From Acinetobacter towneri DSM 14962 = CIP 107472 (GTDB taxonomy: Bacteria > Pseudomonadota > Gammaproteobacteria > Pseudomonadales > Moraxellaceae): DNA of 64,000 nt. The stretch covers positions 376,943 through 440,942 of the forward strand of contig NZ_KB849688.1 in assembly GCF_000368785.1 (NCBI RefSeq). The letters are read 5' to 3'. Position numbers and translations under genes: made by a program. The notes below the pieces were generated by a model. The model searched no databases. It was not told where the DNA came from and worked only from the letters and a program-made list of their open reading frames with translations. This document shows, one piece after another, positions 40,430 through 51,030 of the stretch (within the stretch, counting starts at the first letter, position 1; every line of letters starts with the position of its first letter).

Positions 40430-43264
40430 TTATTCAGCTACGATCGCAAGCGCGTCATTGATGAGCTGAGCTTGTTGTTTTGCATGCAAATATGGTGAAC
40501 CACACGCTGGTGCTGCAGATGCTTCACGACCCGCATAACTAATGCGAATCTGTTTACCAGTTTTCATTACGTCATCATATAAACGTGGCGCGATGAATAA
40601 CCAAGCACCTTGGTTCTTCGGCTCTTCTTGAGTCCAAACTAATTCTTTTACGTTTGGATAAGAAGCAAGAACTTCAGCAAGACGTTGTTCTGGATATGGG
40701 TACAACTGTTCAATACGAACAATTGCAGTATTGTTCAATACTAATTCACGACGCTTTTCAAGCAAGTCGTAATACACTTTACCACCACACAATACCAAAC
40801 GCGTCACGTCTGATTTGTTGATGTTGTCAATTTCATCAATCACAGTCTGGAATGTACCAGTTGCAAGCTCATCAAGGTTAGACACTGCTAACTTGTGACG
40901 AAGTAAAGACTTCGGCGACATGATGATCATTGGCTTACGGATTGGACGAATCGCCTGACGACGTAAAGCGTGGAAAATCTGTGCAGGTGTTGTTGGTGTC
41001 ATCACTTGCATGTTTTCTTCCGCACAAAGCTGTAAGAAACGCTCTAAACGTGCAGATGAGTGCTCAGGACCTTGACCTTCAAAACCGTGTGGAAGAAGCA
41101 TCGTTAAACCACACACACGCTCCCACTTGGTTTCGCCAGATGAAATGAACTGGTCGATTACCACTTGAGCACAGTTGGCAAAGTCACCGAATTGTGCTTC
41201 CCAAATAATCAAGCTCTTTGGAAGGGTCGTCGCATAACCATATTCAAATGCCAATACTGCCATTTCAGACAATAATGAGTCGTAGATTGCAACGCGTGGT
41301 TGGTTCTCTTTGATGTGGCAAAGTGGAATATAAGTTTTACCATCGACTTGGTTATGCAGTTTTGCATGACGGTGCGAGAAAGTACCACGACCAACGTCTT
41401 CACCAGTCAAACGAACAAGGTAACCCTCATCCAACAAAGATGCGTAAGCTAAAGTTTCAGCTGCACCCCAGTTTAGTGGCATTTCACCTGTTTGCATTTT
41501 CAAGCGATCGTCAATCACTTTGGCAACTTGGCGCTGCATCACGAAACCTTCTGGAAGTTTACGCATGGTTTGACCAAGTTCTTTCAAACGCTCGATAGGG
41601 AAAGTTGTATCCCAAACGTCTGTATAGTCGTGACCCAAGTATGGCGACCAATCTACAAACATTTTGGTATTTGGCTCAAGTACCAATGCGTTCGCAACGT
41701 GATTACCCGCTTCTAAATCTGCGCGGTAATCTTCAATCATTTGATCTGCTGCTGCGCGATCCAACACACCTTCTTGCACCAATTGGTCAGCATACAAAGT
41801 ACGTGTAGTGGTCTTTTTGTTGATCACTTGATACATCATTGGCTGAGTTGCTGCAGGTTCATCAGCTTCGTTGTGACCACGACGACGGTAGCAGAACAAA
41901 TCAATCACAACGTCTTTACGGAATGTATGACGGAAATCGTGTGCCAATTGAGATACAAAAATCACCGCTTCAGGATCATCGCCATTCACGTGGAAAATTG
42001 GCGCCTGAATCATTTTTGCAATGTCAGTACAGTATTCAGTAGAACGTGCGTCACGTGGGTCAGATGTTGTGAAACCAACTTGGTTGTTAATCACAATGTG
42101 AACTGTACCACCTACGGTATAACCGCGAGTTTGTGACATTTGGAAGGTTTCTTGGTTAACACCTTGACCTGCAAATGCGGCATCACCGTGAACGATTAAT
42201 GGCAATACATCATCACCACCAATGTCTTTACGACGTACTTGGCGCGCACGTACAGAACCCTCAACCACAGGTCCAACAATTTCTAAGTGCGATGGGTTAA
42301 ACGCAAGTGCCAAGTGCACTTCACCACCCGGAGTCATCACGTTAGATGAGAAACCTTGGTGATATTTTACGTCGCCAGAACCTTTTTTATGCAAGCTCTT
42401 ACCTTCGAACTCACCAAATAGGTCTGCAGGGTTTTTACCCATGATGTTCACAAGCAGGTTCAAACGACCACGGTGTGGCATGCCAATCACGACTTCTTTA
42501 CAGCCAACAGCACCCGCACGTTGAATGATTTCATTCACCATAGGGATAAATGATTCACCGCCTTCTACACCAAAGCGTTTCGCACCAACGTATTTATTAC
42601 CTAGATATTTTTCTAGACCCTCAGCTGCTGTTAAGCGTTCAAGAACGTGTTTCTTTTGATCTGCAGTAAATGTGAACTTACCACGTGCGCTTTCTAAGCG
42701 TTGTTGAATCCAGCGTCTTTCTTTGGTATCAACAATGTGCATGTATTCTGCACCAATTGAACCGCAGTAGATCGCCTGCATGGCATCAACCATTTCGCCT
42801 AGTGTTGCTTCAGACTTACCAATTTCCAAATTACCTGTATGGAAAACAGTATCTAAATCAGACTTGGTTAAACCATGTGCAGCAAGATCAAGATCTGGCA
42901 CGTCTTCACGTTTTGCCAAACCTAGTGGATCTAATTTTGCTTTTTGGTGACCACGGTTACGGTAAGCAGCAATCAGTTGCAACACGCCAATTTGACGTTG
43001 TTCATGTTCAGAACTCACTGAACCTTGAACAATGGCTTGAACGCGATTTGAATTACGACCTAATAAAAGGAATTGCTCACGTACATTACTGTGTGGTTGA
43101 TCACCCTTCGGGAATTTATCGAAATATTCGCGCCAATCAGCACCGACTGATTCCGGTGACGTCAAATAATGCTCGTAAAGTTCTTCAATATACGCTGCAC
43201 TATCAGCGGAAAGTTCAGTGTCAAGACGCAGTGCGTCAGCAACTTCTTGCATTTGTGGACCCAT
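40430..43264 (-). CDS. sucA: 2-Oxoglutarate dehydrogenase E1
   Basis: Thiamine-diphosphate decarboxylase of the OGDH complex. 944 residues. N-terminal E2-binding segment ([27 protein letters not shown]), the ThDP/active-site stretch [31 protein letters not shown], and the C-terminal transketolase-like domain with [19 protein letters not shown]. The start is ambiguous: ATG 43264 has AGGA too close, while ATG 43252 (MQEVADAL) lies 12 bases downstream with a looser site. First gene of sucAB-lpd, behind an 871-base upstream region. Confidence 0.98.
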   Translation of the reverse strand: MGPQMQEVADALRLDTELSADSAAYIEELYEHYLTSPESVGADWREYFDKFPKGDQPHSNVREQFLLLGRNSNRVQAIVQGSVSSEHEQRQIGVLQLIAAYRNRGHQKAKLDPLGLAKREDVPDLDLAAHGLTKSDLDTVFHTGNLEIGKSEATLGEMVDAMQAIYCGSIGAEYMHIVDTKERRWIQQRLESARGKFTFTADQKKHVLERLTAAEGLEKYLGNKYVGAKRFGVEGGESFIPMVNEIIQRAGAVGCKEVVIGMPHRGRLNLLVNIMGKNPADLFGEFEGKSLHKKGSGDVKYHQGFSSNVMTPGGEVHLALAFNPSHLEIVGPVVEGSVRARQVRRKDIGGDDVLPLIVHGDAAFAGQGVNQETFQMSQTRGYTVGGTVHIVINNQVGFTTSDPRDARSTEYCTDIAKMIQAPIFHVNGDDPEAVIFVSQLAHDFRHTFRKDVVIDLFCYRRRGHNEADEPAATQPMMYQVINKKTTTRTLYADQLVQEGVLDRAAADQMIEDYRADLEAGNHVANALVLEPNTKMFVDWSPYLGHDYTDVWDTTFPIERLKELGQTMRKLPEGFVMQRQVAKVIDDRLKMQTGEMPLNWGAAETLAYASLLDEGYLVRLTGEDVGRGTFSHRHAKLHNQVDGKTYIPLCHIKENQPRVAIYDSLLSEMAVLAFEYGYATTLPKSLIIWEAQFGDFANCAQVVIDQFISSGETKWERVCGLTMLLPHGFEGQGPEHSSARLERFLQLCAEENMQVMTPTTPAQIFHALRRQAIRPIRKPMIIMSPKSLLRHKLAVSNLDELATGTFQTVIDEIDNINKSDVTRLVLCGGKVYYDLLEKRRELVLNNTAIVRIEQLYPYPEQRLAEVLASYPNVKELVWTQEEPKNQGAWLFIAPRLYDDVMKTGKQIRISYAGREASAAPACGSPYLHAKQQAQLINDALAIVAE

Positions 43265-43320
43265 TTCCTATTGCAAAAACATTTTCCAGGATGCTTTTTA
43301 AGCAAAACCCATGATTGATA

Positions 43321-43403
43321 ATGTCAAATTGGTAACATGACATTAGTCCCCAGTTGACATATGTCATGAGGCGTTATCACTACATTAGGAAAACCCAATG
43401 TCA
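43321..43403. promoter_or_regulatory. TGACAT repeat cluster upstream of sucA
   Basis: Five copies of the hexamer: ATGTCA 43321-43326, TGACAT 43338-43343, the 12-base palindrome TGACATATGTCA 43355-43366, and ATGTCA 43398-43403. The first three starts are 17 bases apart. Candidate operator for the suc operon; regulator unknown. Confidence 0.4.
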
Positions 43404-44088
43404 TTTATGAATCATAACGCCCTCATTGGCATCATCACTCATTTATATACTCGACCCAAGCCGAGCAATTTTTTGCAAAATCGTTTTAGAAAAAATAAGT
43501 GCTCAGTCTTAGCTTTTCTAATACGACTTTTCTGCAATAGTCCTGATTTAATAACACATCATTTGCACTTAAAATGTTGATAAAATGTACAAAAATTCAA
43601 CATTTTTCAGATATAGTCATTTGTTAATCGTAACATGATCTCAGAAATGCAATTGATTTTTTTGACACATACCTCCTATAAATTGGCGAAATACACTGAT
43701 TCTATTTTCATCTAACATATGGTGCTTTATTTAAAAAACAGATGCAATTTAGACCAAAGTCCAACACCGCTATTTCAGATAAAATAAAAGAGAGCACATC
43801 TCTCAATCTGCCCTCTCACTTACACGTTACATGATAACATCTAAAAATAAATATTGCAGCTAAACTTGGCATTTGCCCATGCTTTACAACAAAATAGCAG
43901 CACTGGATTACAATTGTGTGCAACTTTAGTCGGCTAAATGCTGTTTTTGTCTATTTATCCAACAGTTATACCTAAAAAATATCAAATACTCACTTTTTAA
44001 TCACTTCTTTGCATGCAACATTTTTCATTTATGTACTCATCAAAAACAAGCAACTTATCACACGACTTTTATCGTAATTTTGGCACAA

Positions 44089-44116
44089 AAAAAAGCACAC
44101 CTAGGTGTGCTTTTTT
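44089..44116 (-). terminator. sdhCDAB terminator
   Basis: 13-bp stem AAAAAAGCACACC / GGTGTGCTTTTTT, 20 bases after the sdhB stop. Confidence 0.92.
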
Positions 44117-44135
44117 CAACTGATCACGCAGTCTA

Positions 44136-44846
44136 TTAGCCAGCCATATCTAAAAGCATGTTACGGATGTGACCGATTGCTTTAGTTGGGTTCAAGCCTT
44201 TAGGACATACAGATACACAGTTCATAATACCTTTACAACGGAACAAAGAGAATGGATCGTCAAGACGAGCCAAACGCTCTTGAGTTGCAGTATCACGCGA
44301 ATCGATAATGAAACGATATGCATTCAACAACGCTGAAGGACCCAAGAACTTGTCTGGGTTCCACCAGAATGATGGGCATGAAGTTGAACAACATGCACAA
44401 AGAATACATTCATACAAACCATCAAGATGCTCACGCTCTTCTTGAGATTGTAAACGCTCTTTTGGTGGCGCAGGTTGGTTGTTGATCAAGAACGGATGAA
44501 TCTTGTTATACTGATCGTAGAACTGATTCATGTCTACAACCAAGTCTTTAATTACAGGAAGACCCGGAAGTGGACGAATTGTGATCACTTCTGGTAAATC
44601 GTTTAGGTTCCAAAGACACGCTAAACCGTTTTTACCATTGATGTTTACACCATCAGAACCACAAATACCTTCACGACATGAACGACGGAATGTCAAAGAT
44701 TCGTCTTGTACTTTCAATTCAAGAAGTGCATCAAGCAACATACGGTGCTTATCAGTCAATTCAAGCTTAAAAGTTTGCATGTACGGTGCTTTATCCTTAT
44801 CAGGATCGTAGCGGTAGATATTAAATGTACGAGTACCTCTACTCAT
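44136..44846 (-). CDS. sdhB: Succinate dehydrogenase iron-sulfur subunit
   Basis: Carries electrons from FAD to quinone in complex II. 236 residues. All cluster ligands are visible: [2Fe-2S] in [22 protein letters not shown], [4Fe-4S] in [12 protein letters not shown], and [3Fe-4S] in [17 protein letters not shown]. Fourteen bases after sdhA with GGGAGAAG upstream of the ATG. Last gene of the operon. Confidence 0.99.
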   Translation of the reverse strand: MSRGTRTFNIYRYDPDKDKAPYMQTFKLELTDKHRMLLDALLELKVQDESLTFRRSCREGICGSDGVNINGKNGLACLWNLNDLPEVITIRPLPGLPVIKDLVVDMNQFYDQYNKIHPFLINNQPAPPKERLQSQEEREHLDGLYECILCACCSTSCPSFWWNPDKFLGPSALLNAYRFIIDSRDTATQERLARLDDPFSLFRCKGIMNCVSVCPKGLNPTKAIGHIRNMLLDMAG

Positions 44847-44860
44847 CTTACTTCTCCCAA

Positions 44861-46759
44861 TTAGAATGTACGTGGTTTAGGTGGAATAGCAGCTACAGTA
44901 AGCGGCTTGTAACGTACTGGTTTGTACTCAAGACGGTTATCTGTAGAGAACCATAAAGTATGCTTCATCCACTCATCATCACGACGACCATAAGAATAAG
45001 TTGGGTGATCTGGTGGTAACTCAAAGTCTACAACCGTATGCGCACCACGACATTCTTTACGTGCAGCAGCTGAGATTAGTGTCGCTTTAGCAACTTCATA
45101 CAAGTTTTCAACTTCTAATGCTTCTACACGTGCAGTGTTGAATACTTTAGATTTGTCTTTCAAATGAATGTTGCGAACACGTGGCTCAAGCGCAAGAATT
45201 TGTTTCACACCTTCATCAAGCAATGCTGAAGTACGGAATACACCTGCGTGGTCTTGAACGATGTTACGAATTGCATCAGCAACTTCTTGAGCGTTTTCAC
45301 CTGAAGTCGATTCGTCAAGTTTACGAATACGGTTCACAGTATTTTCAAGTACAGTTGTTGGAAGTGGTTCGTACTCACCATCATGTTGCTTAGTCACATA
45401 CTCAATGATGTGTTGACCAGCAGCCTTACCAAATACAACCAAGTCAAGCAATGAGTTTGTACCTAAACGGTTTGCACCGTGTACAGATACACATGAACAC
45501 TCACCAATTGCATAGAAACCTTTTACTGGTTTAGCAAAGTCACGGTCACCCGCGTTGGTTGTATATGTATCAGTTTCTGCGTTGTAGTTCGCAACCAACT
45601 CTTGAGTTTCACGGCTTTCTGGAACAACCACTTGACCATGAATATTGGTTGGAATACCACCCATTTGGTAATGGATTGTAGGCACAACAGGAATTGGCTC
45701 TTTAGTACAGTCAACGTTCGCGAATTTCTTACCAATCTCAAATACAGATGGAAGACGCTTCATGATTGTGTCTGCACCTAAGTGCGTCATATCAAGCAAG
45801 ATGTAGTCTTTGTTTGGACCACAACCACGACCTTCTTTAATTTCTTGGTCCATAGAACGTGATACGAAGTCACGTGGCGCCAAGTCTTTCAAAGTTGGTG
45901 CATAACGCTCCATGAACGGTTCGCCTGAATCGTTACGAAGGATACCACCCTCACCACGACAGCCTTCCGTTAACAATACGCCCGCGCCCGCAACACCTGT
46001 TGGGTGGAACTGCCAGAATTCCATATCTTGTAATGGAATACCTGCACGCGCAGCCATACCAAGACCGTCACCAGTGTTGATATATGCGTTTGTAGATGCA
46101 CGGTACACACGACCTGCACCACCTGTAGCAAACAATGTCGCTTTCGCTTGGAATACTGCGATTTTACCTGTTTCTTGGTCAATTGCAGTCACACCTAGTA
46201 CATCGCCAGCTTCGTTACGGATCAAATCAAGAGCAATCCATTCTACGAAGAATTGAGTGCCCATTTTCACGTTGCTTTGATAAAGCGTGTGAAGAAGTGC
46301 GTGACCTGTACGGTCAGCTGCAGCACATGCACGTGGAACCGCTTTTTCACCGTAGTTTGCAGAGTGACCACCGAATGGACGTTGGTAAATTGTACCGTCT
46401 GCGTTACGGTCAAATGGCATACCCAAGTGTTCTAATTCATAAACCACTTGTGGCGCTTCACGCGTCATGAATTCAATCGCGTCTTGGTCGCCCAACCAGT
46501 CAGAACCTTTTACTGTGTCGTAAAAGTGGTAGTGCCAGTTATCTTCTTGCATGTTACCAAGAGATGCACCAATACCACCCTGCGCTGCAACAGTGTGTGA
46601 ACGTGTAGGGAATACTTTGGTCAATACCGCAACTTTCAAACCTGCTTGAGCAAGTTGGTAAGATGCACGCATACCTGAACCACCACCACCAACGATGACT
46701 GCGTCAAAGAATTGGTGTGGAATATTTGTATAATCTTCTTTAGGGTTAATCGCGCCCAT
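44861..46759 (-). CDS. sdhA: Succinate dehydrogenase flavoprotein subunit
   Basis: Oxidises succinate to fumarate. 632 residues, slightly longer than E. coli SdhA (588), with a tail ending [14 protein letters not shown]. Dinucleotide fold [13 protein letters not shown], the covalent FAD His in [11 protein letters not shown], the substrate-binding [21 protein letters not shown], and the [18 protein letters not shown] motif are intact. Starts 12 bases after sdhD. Confidence 0.99.
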   Translation of the reverse strand: MGAINPKEDYTNIPHQFFDAVIVGGGGSGMRASYQLAQAGLKVAVLTKVFPTRSHTVAAQGGIGASLGNMQEDNWHYHFYDTVKGSDWLGDQDAIEFMTREAPQVVYELEHLGMPFDRNADGTIYQRPFGGHSANYGEKAVPRACAAADRTGHALLHTLYQSNVKMGTQFFVEWIALDLIRNEAGDVLGVTAIDQETGKIAVFQAKATLFATGGAGRVYRASTNAYINTGDGLGMAARAGIPLQDMEFWQFHPTGVAGAGVLLTEGCRGEGGILRNDSGEPFMERYAPTLKDLAPRDFVSRSMDQEIKEGRGCGPNKDYILLDMTHLGADTIMKRLPSVFEIGKKFANVDCTKEPIPVVPTIHYQMGGIPTNIHGQVVVPESRETQELVANYNAETDTYTTNAGDRDFAKPVKGFYAIGECSCVSVHGANRLGTNSLLDLVVFGKAAGQHIIEYVTKQHDGEYEPLPTTVLENTVNRIRKLDESTSGENAQEVADAIRNIVQDHAGVFRTSALLDEGVKQILALEPRVRNIHLKDKSKVFNTARVEALEVENLYEVAKATLISAAARKECRGAHTVVDFELPPDHPTYSYGRRDDEWMKHTLWFSTDNRLEYKPVRYKPLTVAAIPPKPRTF

Positions 46760-46771
46760 GATATTTTCCTA

Positions 46772-47137
46772 TCAATTCGCCCAGAAAATCTGGATTGCCC
46801 AGATTGCGTATGCAAAAACAGCAATAATCACTGCTGAAGTCAGCACTAGGCGTAAACCTGAAGCTGAAGGACCCATTTGACGAGTAGTCACATAGTCAGT
46901 GAATACTTGCCACATACCGATCCAAGCATGTGCAACAAGAGATAAGACTGCCAATAAAGACATAATCTTCATTGGTAATGTCATCATAAAGCCGTACCAC
47001 TGTTCAAAGTTGAATCCACCGTTAAGAAGAATCCAACCAAATACCACAACGGTATAAACAGCAAGAACAACAGCACTAATACGTTGGATAAACCAATCGC
47101 GAGAACCTGAACCCGTTAAACCTGTAGCACTTTTCAT
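46772..47137 (-). CDS. sdhD: Succinate dehydrogenase membrane anchor subunit
   Basis: 121 residues with three transmembrane helices (about 20-42, 55-78, 95-118). The heme/quinone region FTDYVTTRQMG follows the second helix, with the haem His in VAHAWIGMWQ. ATG 47137 shares one base with the sdhC stop (TAATG), indicating translational coupling; an in-frame ATG 15 bases upstream would lie inside sdhC. Confidence 0.95.
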   Translation of the reverse strand: MKSATGLTGSGSRDWFIQRISAVVLAVYTVVVFGWILLNGGFNFEQWYGFMMTLPMKIMSLLAVLSLVAHAWIGMWQVFTDYVTTRQMGPSASGLRLVLTSAVIIAVFAYAIWAIQIFWAN

Positions 47138-47535
47138 TAGATTACAATCCATACAAATGCTGCAACGATACCGATAGCAGACAAGATCAATGAAATAGTA
47201 GCTGCAATGCGACCACTTTGCAGTTCTTCTGCAAAACCAAGGTCAGCAAGTAAGTGCTTAACACCAGCAATGAAGTGATAGATTAAGCCGGCTACAAATA
47301 CCCATACGATAAAGCGCACAAAGAAACCGTTAAAAATTTCTTGAACTTGAGCAAAACCTTCAGGTGAAGACAAAGACTTGTCTAACAACCATAAAAGTAC
47401 CGGTACGAGTAAAAATACGATGACACCAGAAAGACGGTGTAGAATTGATGCAATAGCCACGGGCGATTTTAAGTTTACTTCTAAAACTTGACCCATGGAC
47501 AAATTGACAGGTCTGTTGCTTTTCACAGCGGGCAT
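47137..47535 (-). CDS. sdhC: Succinate dehydrogenase cytochrome b556 subunit
   Basis: Large membrane anchor that binds heme b and ubiquinone. 132 residues with three transmembrane helices; RPVNLSM at residue 8, SILHRLSGV (quinone/heme region), and the heme His in YHFIAGVKHLLADLG. The start at 47535 aligns with E. coli SdhC, where the same RPVNL motif sits near residue 9, although the ribosome site is poor. An in-frame ATG at 47610 has AAGG at 6 bases but would add 25 residues encoded across two hairpins. Confidence 0.93.
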   Translation of the reverse strand: MPAVKSNRPVNLSMGQVLEVNLKSPVAIASILHRLSGVIVFLLVPVLLWLLDKSLSSPEGFAQVQEIFNGFFVRFIVWVFVAGLIYHFIAGVKHLLADLGFAEELQSGRIAATISLILSAIGIVAAFVWIVI

Positions 47536-47546
47536 CCTGTAAGTAA

Positions 47547-47624
47547 AAACTCCATCCGGAGTTTGTTGGAATAAATTCGAAGGAAAGCTGGCATTGTTAG
47601 GCAAATTCATGCCTAACCTTAAAA
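47547..47624 (-). promoter_or_regulatory. Two hairpins ahead of sdhC
   Basis: AAACTCC-GGAT-GGAGTTT at about 47548-47566 and GTTAGGC-8-GCCTAAC at about 47598-47619 on the minus strand. The second encloses the alternative ATG 47610 in its loop. They may form a structured leader of the sdh mRNA. Confidence 0.4.
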
Positions 47625-48689
47625 CGACACTGAATTATAAAACGTCAACTGTTAAAATACAAACAACTCTACTCGGCTTTTTGGCTAAAAAACCCTTAAA
47701 TAAGAATCATTAACAAGTATAAAGACAAACCAATTACCATCCACAACCACACAATCAAACATAAATCTATGTTTTTAAATAAATTATTAAAGTGAAAACT
47801 CTTGATGACACAACCAGTGGCTTTAGAATATTTAGACTAAAGATAAATTTGTACTTTGTTTTTCAGATGTTCTTCGGGTTTTCACATACTTATATATAAG
47901 TAGCAGCACTATATATGTGTGTACTCCACTGTTTGCAGCAATTTACAACCACAACACAAGACTCTTAGATCCAGACAGCCCATCACTTTGCTTTGGTCAA
48001 GGTACACCTGATCATGGATTAAACTTTAATGTCGGCACATACCTCAATCTATTTATACAACTTATATTTACTTTAAACACCACACCTAAATAAATATTAA
48101 AAATGATAATCATCATGCGAATGAATGACTTATCCAGTATTTTTTGTATCTGTATGGATAAATAACCACACTTTATTCACAAAGATTTCGTCATTTCTTA
48201 ATCAAAATATGATGGGTTATGGCTATTTTCAGGAGTTTAATCAGTCATTTTTTGATCAATCAATATCGAATTTAAATACCAGACTCACTGCCTATTCCAA
48301 CTAATCTGACTACCCTACCGTGTATATAAAAACGTGTAAGTTATGAGAATTAGATAAATTTAAGTATTGGACTGAATCCTACCAAAGAAATAGCACACCA
48401 AAACCAGCATTTAAAATTGCTTACAATTAATCCGTATTGATGATTTTTTTCTGCACATCCGACAAATTTTGACTTATGATACGGCGGCTGTGCTGTGATT
48501 TTATTGATTTTTTTACTGGAATTTTTTCGACTTTTTCTATAAATAGTCGTCTGCTTAATCCATAAGTATAATTGACAAAATTTCAGTACTCTCTAATCTT
48601 AGAGCTAATTTTTAATCCGTCTGACTTGCGCATTAAAAGATTGATACTTCGAGTCAGATCAACATTCACCAGGACAGGAGATCTATTGA
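47611..48689. other. Divergent control region between sdhCDAB and gltA
   Basis: 1079 bases, very AT-rich, without a credible CDS. It must hold promoters for both sdh and gltA. Visible signals: a 14-base palindrome ACTTATATATAAGT (47888-47901) and a Fur-box-like site at 48099-48117. No terminator-ended RNA is apparent. Confidence 0.6.
48099..48117. promoter_or_regulatory. Fur-box-like sequence
   Basis: Matches the 19-base Fur consensus at 15 positions, with the core ATGATAATCAT intact. It lies about midway between sdhC and gltA. TCA enzymes rich in iron are often Fur-linked, directly or through a small RNA; here that is inference. Confidence 0.35.
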
Positions 48690-49964
48690 ATGTCTGAAGC
48701 AACTGGCAAAAAAGCCGTATTACAGCTTGATGGAAAAGAAATTGAATTACCAATTTACAGCGGCACATTAGGCCCAGATGTAATTGACGTTAAGGATGTG
48801 TTGGCGGCAGGTCACTTTACTTTTGATCCTGGTTTTATGGCAACAGCGTCTTGCGAGTCTAAAATTACGTTCATTGACGGTAACAAAGGTATTCTTTTAC
48901 ACCGTGGTTACCCAATTGACCAATTAGCGACTAAAGCTGACTACTTAGAAACTTGCTACTTATTATTAAATGGTGAGCTTCCAACTGCAGAACAAAAAGC
49001 TGATTTTGACGCTAAAGTTCGCAACCACACTATGGTTCACGACCAAGTAAAACGTTTCTATAACGGTTTCCGTCGTGACGCTCACCCTATGGCAATCATG
49101 GTAGGTGTTGTTGGTGCGTTATCTGCGTTCTATCACAACAACTTAGACATCGAAGATGTTAACCACCGTGAAATCACAGCGATTCGTTTAATCGCGAAGA
49201 TTCCTACTTTAGCGGCTTGGAGCTACAAGTACACTGTTGGTCAACCATTTGTTTACCCACGTAACGACTTAAGCTACGCAGAAAACTTCTTGTACATGAT
49301 GTTTGCTACACCAGCAGACCGTGATTACAAAGTAAACCCTGTTCACGCTCGCGCAATGGATCGTATCTTCACGCTTCACGCTGACCACGAACAAAACGCG
49401 TCTACTTCAACTGTACGTTTAGCAGGTTCTACCGGCGCTAACCCATACGCATGTATCTCTGCAGGTATTTCTGCACTTTGGGGTCCTGCTCACGGTGGTG
49501 CGAACGAAGCTGTTCTTAAGATGCTTGATGAAATCGGCTCTGTAGAACACGTTGCTGAGTTCATGGAAAAAGTGAAGACTAAAGAAGTTAAACTTATGGG
49601 CTTTGGTCACCGCGTTTATAAAAACCATGACCCACGTGCGACTGTAATGAAGCAAACTTGTGACGAAGTACTTAACGACTTAGGTATCAACGATCCACAA
49701 CTTGCACTTGCAATGGAACTTGAGCGTATTGCGTTATCTGATGAATACTTCATCAAGCGTAACTTATACCCTAACGTAGACTTCTACTCAGGTATCATCC
49801 TTAAAGCGATTGGTATCCCAACAGAAATGTTTACTGTAATTTTCGCACTTGCACGTACAGTTGGTTGGATCAGCCACTGGTTAGAAATGCACAGCGGTCC
49901 TTACAAAATCGGTCGTCCTCGTCAGCTTTACACTGGCCACACTCAACGCGACATCAACCGTTAA
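48690..49964 (+). CDS. gltA: Citrate synthase, type II
   Basis: Condenses oxaloacetate and acetyl-CoA. 424 residues, the length of the NADH-sensitive hexameric type of Gram-negatives. Catalytic His in [16 protein letters not shown], His and Arg in [14 protein letters not shown], and Asp in [12 protein letters not shown] are intact. AGGAG lies 9 bases before ATG 48690. Divergent from sdhCDAB and followed by a strong terminator. Confidence 0.99.
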   Translation: MSEATGKKAVLQLDGKEIELPIYSGTLGPDVIDVKDVLAAGHFTFDPGFMATASCESKITFIDGNKGILLHRGYPIDQLATKADYLETCYLLLNGELPTAEQKADFDAKVRNHTMVHDQVKRFYNGFRRDAHPMAIMVGVVGALSAFYHNNLDIEDVNHREITAIRLIAKIPTLAAWSYKYTVGQPFVYPRNDLSYAENFLYMMFATPADRDYKVNPVHARAMDRIFTLHADHEQNASTSTVRLAGSTGANPYACISAGISALWGPAHGGANEAVLKMLDEIGSVEHVAEFMEKVKTKEVKLMGFGHRVYKNHDPRATVMKQTCDEVLNDLGINDPQLALAMELERIALSDEYFIKRNLYPNVDFYSGIILKAIGIPTEMFTVIFALARTVGWISHWLEMHSGPYKIGRPRQLYTGHTQRDINR

Positions 49965-49999
49965 TTCGGTCTGCGTTGTAGCGTGTAAAACGACACGAC

Positions 50000-50026
50000 A
50001 AAAAAACCACCTTCGGGTGGTTTTTT
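50000..50026 (+). terminator. gltA terminator
   Basis: ACCACC-TTCG-GGTGGT stem with A-run before and six T after. Confidence 0.93.
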
Positions 50027-50159
50027 ATTGCTTTTATTTAGCCGATAAAACTCGTTACTGCTTTACTTATTCCAAACAACCACCAAGCCACAAAATAAAA
50101 TTTAGATCATTGCAGATTTAGGCTATATTTTTGATGTCAGCTACTTACAACTCATTTCT

Positions 50160-50675
50160 ATGCTACAACTGCATTTATTCATTCTCAGCTTATTGATGCG
50201 ACTGCTCAAACTAGATCAGTTTAGATGTCGAAGCCTAACTGCAATGGAAATACAGTTGTGCCAATCTGTGTTTGGCAATCTGATTGACTACAGCCAAGTC
50301 AAAGTCATGAACCATCCTTATTTGCCTTGGCAGCCACAGCACATTTTTATGGCCCCCTGTGGCTATATTCATGTGCGTAATCGGCATTATCTAGCCGACT
50401 ACAGCCAAGCACACCGTGGCTATCAAGCGATCTTTATTCATGAGATGGCGCACATTTTACAGCATCAACATCACATCAATGTCTTACTGCGTGGTGCGGT
50501 ATTGCAAACCGCGTATTTTTTGAGTTTTAAGCGTTACAATCCATATCATTATCGCTTAATTGAAGCGAAACCTTTTTTTGCTTACAACATTGAGCAACAA
50601 GGTGAAATTGCCAAAGATATTTTTCTTAAAAAAATAGACAATATTATTTTAAACAGCCCGCACCGCTCGACTTAG
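50160..50675 (+). CDS. Zincin-like (HExxH) protein of unknown role
   Basis: 171 residues. A hydrophobic N-terminus (LQLHLFILSLLMRLL) could be an uncleaved anchor. The motif IFIHEMAHILQHQHH is an HExxH zinc-binding signature, and a downstream EQQGEIAKDIF supplies a Glu where zincins usually have the third ligand. Similar HE..H...Q / EQQ.E...D patterns occur in small metallopeptidase domains associated with Rhs/VgrG and other contact-dependent toxins, but there is no such system or immunity-like gene next door. No clear ribosome site. Stand-alone. Confidence 0.65.
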   Translation: MLQLHLFILSLLMRLLKLDQFRCRSLTAMEIQLCQSVFGNLIDYSQVKVMNHPYLPWQPQHIFMAPCGYIHVRNRHYLADYSQAHRGYQAIFIHEMAHILQHQHHINVLLRGAVLQTAYFLSFKRYNPYHYRLIEAKPFFAYNIEQQGEIAKDIFLKKIDNIILNSPHRST

Positions 50676-51030
50676 CTCACTCATCTTGGTACATGCTTAT
50701 TTCACGAAAAACACATGCATCATACAACCTAAAAATATAATGCTTTTCAAATAAATAGCATAAAAATTCTGTCACATTTCAATGATATTCTTGCAGACAA
50801 GACAATAAAGTGTATTCGATGCTAGCATCTATTCTAAATTAAGATAAAATAGCAAAAGTCTCCATTTTTGCACTGCAAAATAAGATCTTTATCTGTTAGA
50901 TAATAAATGGTTTTTATTTGTGCCTTTCGGCAGTCGTTTAATCCACAATACACTACGCTGAAATTTTTATAACAATAATCATCAGCCACTTACGTGTATT
51001 CTACACCTATAGGAATAGGACTTAATTTAA
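50676..51030. other. Intergenic region upstream of nadE
   Basis: 355 bases. The 12-base palindrome GATGCTAGCATC lies at 50818-50829. Otherwise AT-rich sequence that should carry the nadE promoter; I see no RNA gene. Confidence 0.5.

Larger units (their letters stand above)
43265..44135. other. Long gene-free region upstream of sucA
   Basis: 871 bases between the sdhB terminator and sucA with no credible CDS (a 60-codon plus-strand frame at 43398-43580 is unsupported). AT-rich. It shows a cluster of TGACAT/ATGTCA hexamers at 43321-43403 and GGCATTTGCC-type small palindromes near 43868-43880, but no terminator apart from that of sdhB. It should carry the sucA promoter and probably a long leader. 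Confidence 0.6.

Noticed and set aside
43398-43580. Plus-strand open frame of 60 codons upstream of sucA
   Set aside because: No ribosome site, unusual composition, and it overlaps the probable sucA control region.
50818-50829. 12-base palindrome GATGCTAGCATC upstream of nadE
   Set aside because: A single short palindrome in AT-rich DNA without a partner site; not enough to call an operator.
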